From NCBI GenBank assembly GCA_017466965.1, contig JAFTTD010000042.1, positions 1 through 5,913 on the forward strand: DNA of 5,913 bases, written 5' to 3'. The notes under the pieces are model-generated. The model did not search any database and was not told the DNA's origin. It saw nothing but the letters and a program-made list of their open reading frames with translations. Made by a program: the position numbers and the translations under genes. Origin of the DNA: Bacteroidaceae bacterium. Its GTDB lineage: Bacteria; Bacteroidota; Bacteroidia; Bacteroidales; Bacteroidaceae. Each line of letters begins with the position of its first letter. Positions within the stretch are counted from its first letter, which is position 1. Shown piece by piece: positions 5,054 through 5,913 of the stretch.

Positions 5054-5913
5054 TTATTCCCATTCTATTGTAGCATTAGGTTTTGGAGAAATATCATAGC
5101 ATACTCTATTTACAGTCTTAACTTCCTTGAGTATGCGATCTGTAATTTTAAGAAGAATTTGCCAATCAATCTGTTCAATTGTTGCAGTCATAGCGTCAAC
5201 AGTATTGACAGCTCTTATTATAACTGGCCAATCATACGAACGAGCGTTATCTCTAACACCTACTGATTTGAAATCAGGAACGATAGTGAAGTACTGCCAT
5301 ACTTTCTTGTCCAATCCAGCTTTTTGGAATTCATCTCTAAGAATAGCGTCTGATTCACGTACAGCTTCAAGTCTGTCACGAGTTATAGCTCCTAAGCAAC
5401 GTACTCCGAGACCTGGGCCTGGGAACGGCTGGCGGTAAACCATTTCGTATGGTAATCCAAGTTCAACTCCACATGCTCTTACTTCATCCTTGAACAGCTG
5501 TTTCAATGGTTCAACAAGTTCGAATTGCAAGTCCTCTGGAAGAACACCTACATTGTGATGGCTTTTTACACATTTAGCTGTCTTTGTACCACTCTCAACA
5601 ATATCAGGATAAATTGTGCCTTGGCCAAGAAAATCAATGCCGTCAAGCTTTCTTGCTTCCTCTTCAAAGACTCTGATGAACTCTCCGCCGATAATCTTTC
5701 TTTTCTGTTCTGGATCAGCAACTCCAGCTAATTTATCAAGGAATCTATCTGTAGCGTCAACATAAACAAGATTTGCATTAAGTTTATTCTTGAATACTTC
5801 AATGACATTTTCTGACTCACCTTTACGCATCAAACCATGGTTGACATGAACACAAACCAAGTTGTCTCCGATAGCTTTCAGAAGAAGAGCTGCCACTACA
5901 GAACTGTCAACTC
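5054..5913 (-). CDS. guaA: GMP synthase (glutamine-hydrolysing), 3' part, cut by the right edge
   Basis: GuaA makes GMP from XMP, ATP and glutamine, the last step of guanine nucleotide synthesis, in the cytoplasm. The window holds the last 285 codons. The frame stays open to base 5913 and begins inside the ATP-pyrophosphatase P-loop: two bases of a Gly codon, then VDSSV, matching SGGVDSS. The whole N-terminal glutamine amidotransferase domain is outside the window. Further landmarks, in order, are the [19 protein letters not shown] segment, [19 protein letters not shown]-x-[15 protein letters not shown], then the C-terminal dimerisation domain with [24 protein letters not shown] and the terminal [13 protein letters not shown]. 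The GTG at 5894-5896 can be read as a start, but it lies within the P-loop and is an internal valine. The C-terminus is intact and ends at the TAA at 5054-5056; a hairpin terminator follows. Confidence 0.98.
   Translation of the reverse strand, partial: VDSSVVAALLLKAIGDNLVCVHVNHGLMRKGESENVIEVFKNKLNANLVYVDATDRFLDKLAGVADPEQKRKIIGGEFIRVFEEEARKLDGIDFLGQGTIYPDIVESGTKTAKCVKSHHNVGVLPEDLQFELVEPLKQLFKDEVRACGVELGLPYEMVYRQPFPGPGLGVRCLGAITRDRLEAVRESDAILRDEFQKAGLDKKVWQYFTIVPDFKSVGVRDNARSYDWPVIIRAVNTVDAMTATIEQIDWQILLKITDRILKEVKTVNRVCYDISPKPNATIEWE

Noticed and set aside
5127..5438. 103-codon plus-strand frame inside guaA
   Set aside because: It is a shadow of the conserved GuaA C-terminal domain on the other strand.
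5054..5896. Reading guaA as a complete gene starting at the GTG at 5894-5896
   Set aside because: The frame is open to the window edge and the preceding codons encode VDSSV of the SGGVDSS P-loop, so the GTG is an internal valine codon.

Overview
The window looks like chromosomal DNA from an AT-rich member of the Bacteroidales, possibly a Prevotella or Bacteroides relative. Three upstream regions carry the Bacteroidetes housekeeping promoter (TTTG-like -33 box, 20-bp spacer, TAnnTTTG -7 box). No start codon has an obvious Shine-Dalgarno sequence, and the protein families fit. The genus is an inference from general appearance, not from a marker gene. All five well-supported genes lie on the minus strand, so transcription runs from the right edge to the left.

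Right to left: (1) the 3' part of guaA (GMP synthase), cut by the window edge inside the PP-loop and followed by a hairpin terminator; (2) a single-gene unit with its own promoter and a strong intrinsic terminator, encoding a Wza-type polysaccharide export lipoprotein; (3) a promoter driving a probable two-gene operon, made of an exported cardiolipin-synthase-like phospholipase D protein and, 49 bp later, a lipoprotein of the GHL10/DUF187 glycosidase family, closed by two successive hairpins built on the same core sequence; (4) a spacer of about 535 bp that is largely empty except for those hairpins and a good promoter; (5) a small secreted lysozyme/transglycosylase-like protein with a leader of about 115 nt. 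At the extreme left edge a plus-strand frame open from base 1 to a stop at 112-114 may be the tail of a convergent gene, but this is weak.

Apart from guaA, the genes all point to the cell envelope: polysaccharide export, phospholipid synthesis, glycan cleavage and peptidoglycan cleavage. All four carry an N-terminal export signal. Only the phospholipase D/GHL10 pair appears co-transcribed; the other units are separated by terminators and promoters, so a shared pathway is an inference from theme and not shown by the sequence.

I see no mobile element, CRISPR array, tRNA or rRNA, and no convincing undescribed system. The points most worth a second look are the orphan polysaccharide export gene without its usual kinase or co-polymerase partner, the exported cardiolipin-synthase variant paired with a GHL10 lipoprotein, the phage-like secreted lysozyme-fold protein, and the tandem hairpins at 965-1046.
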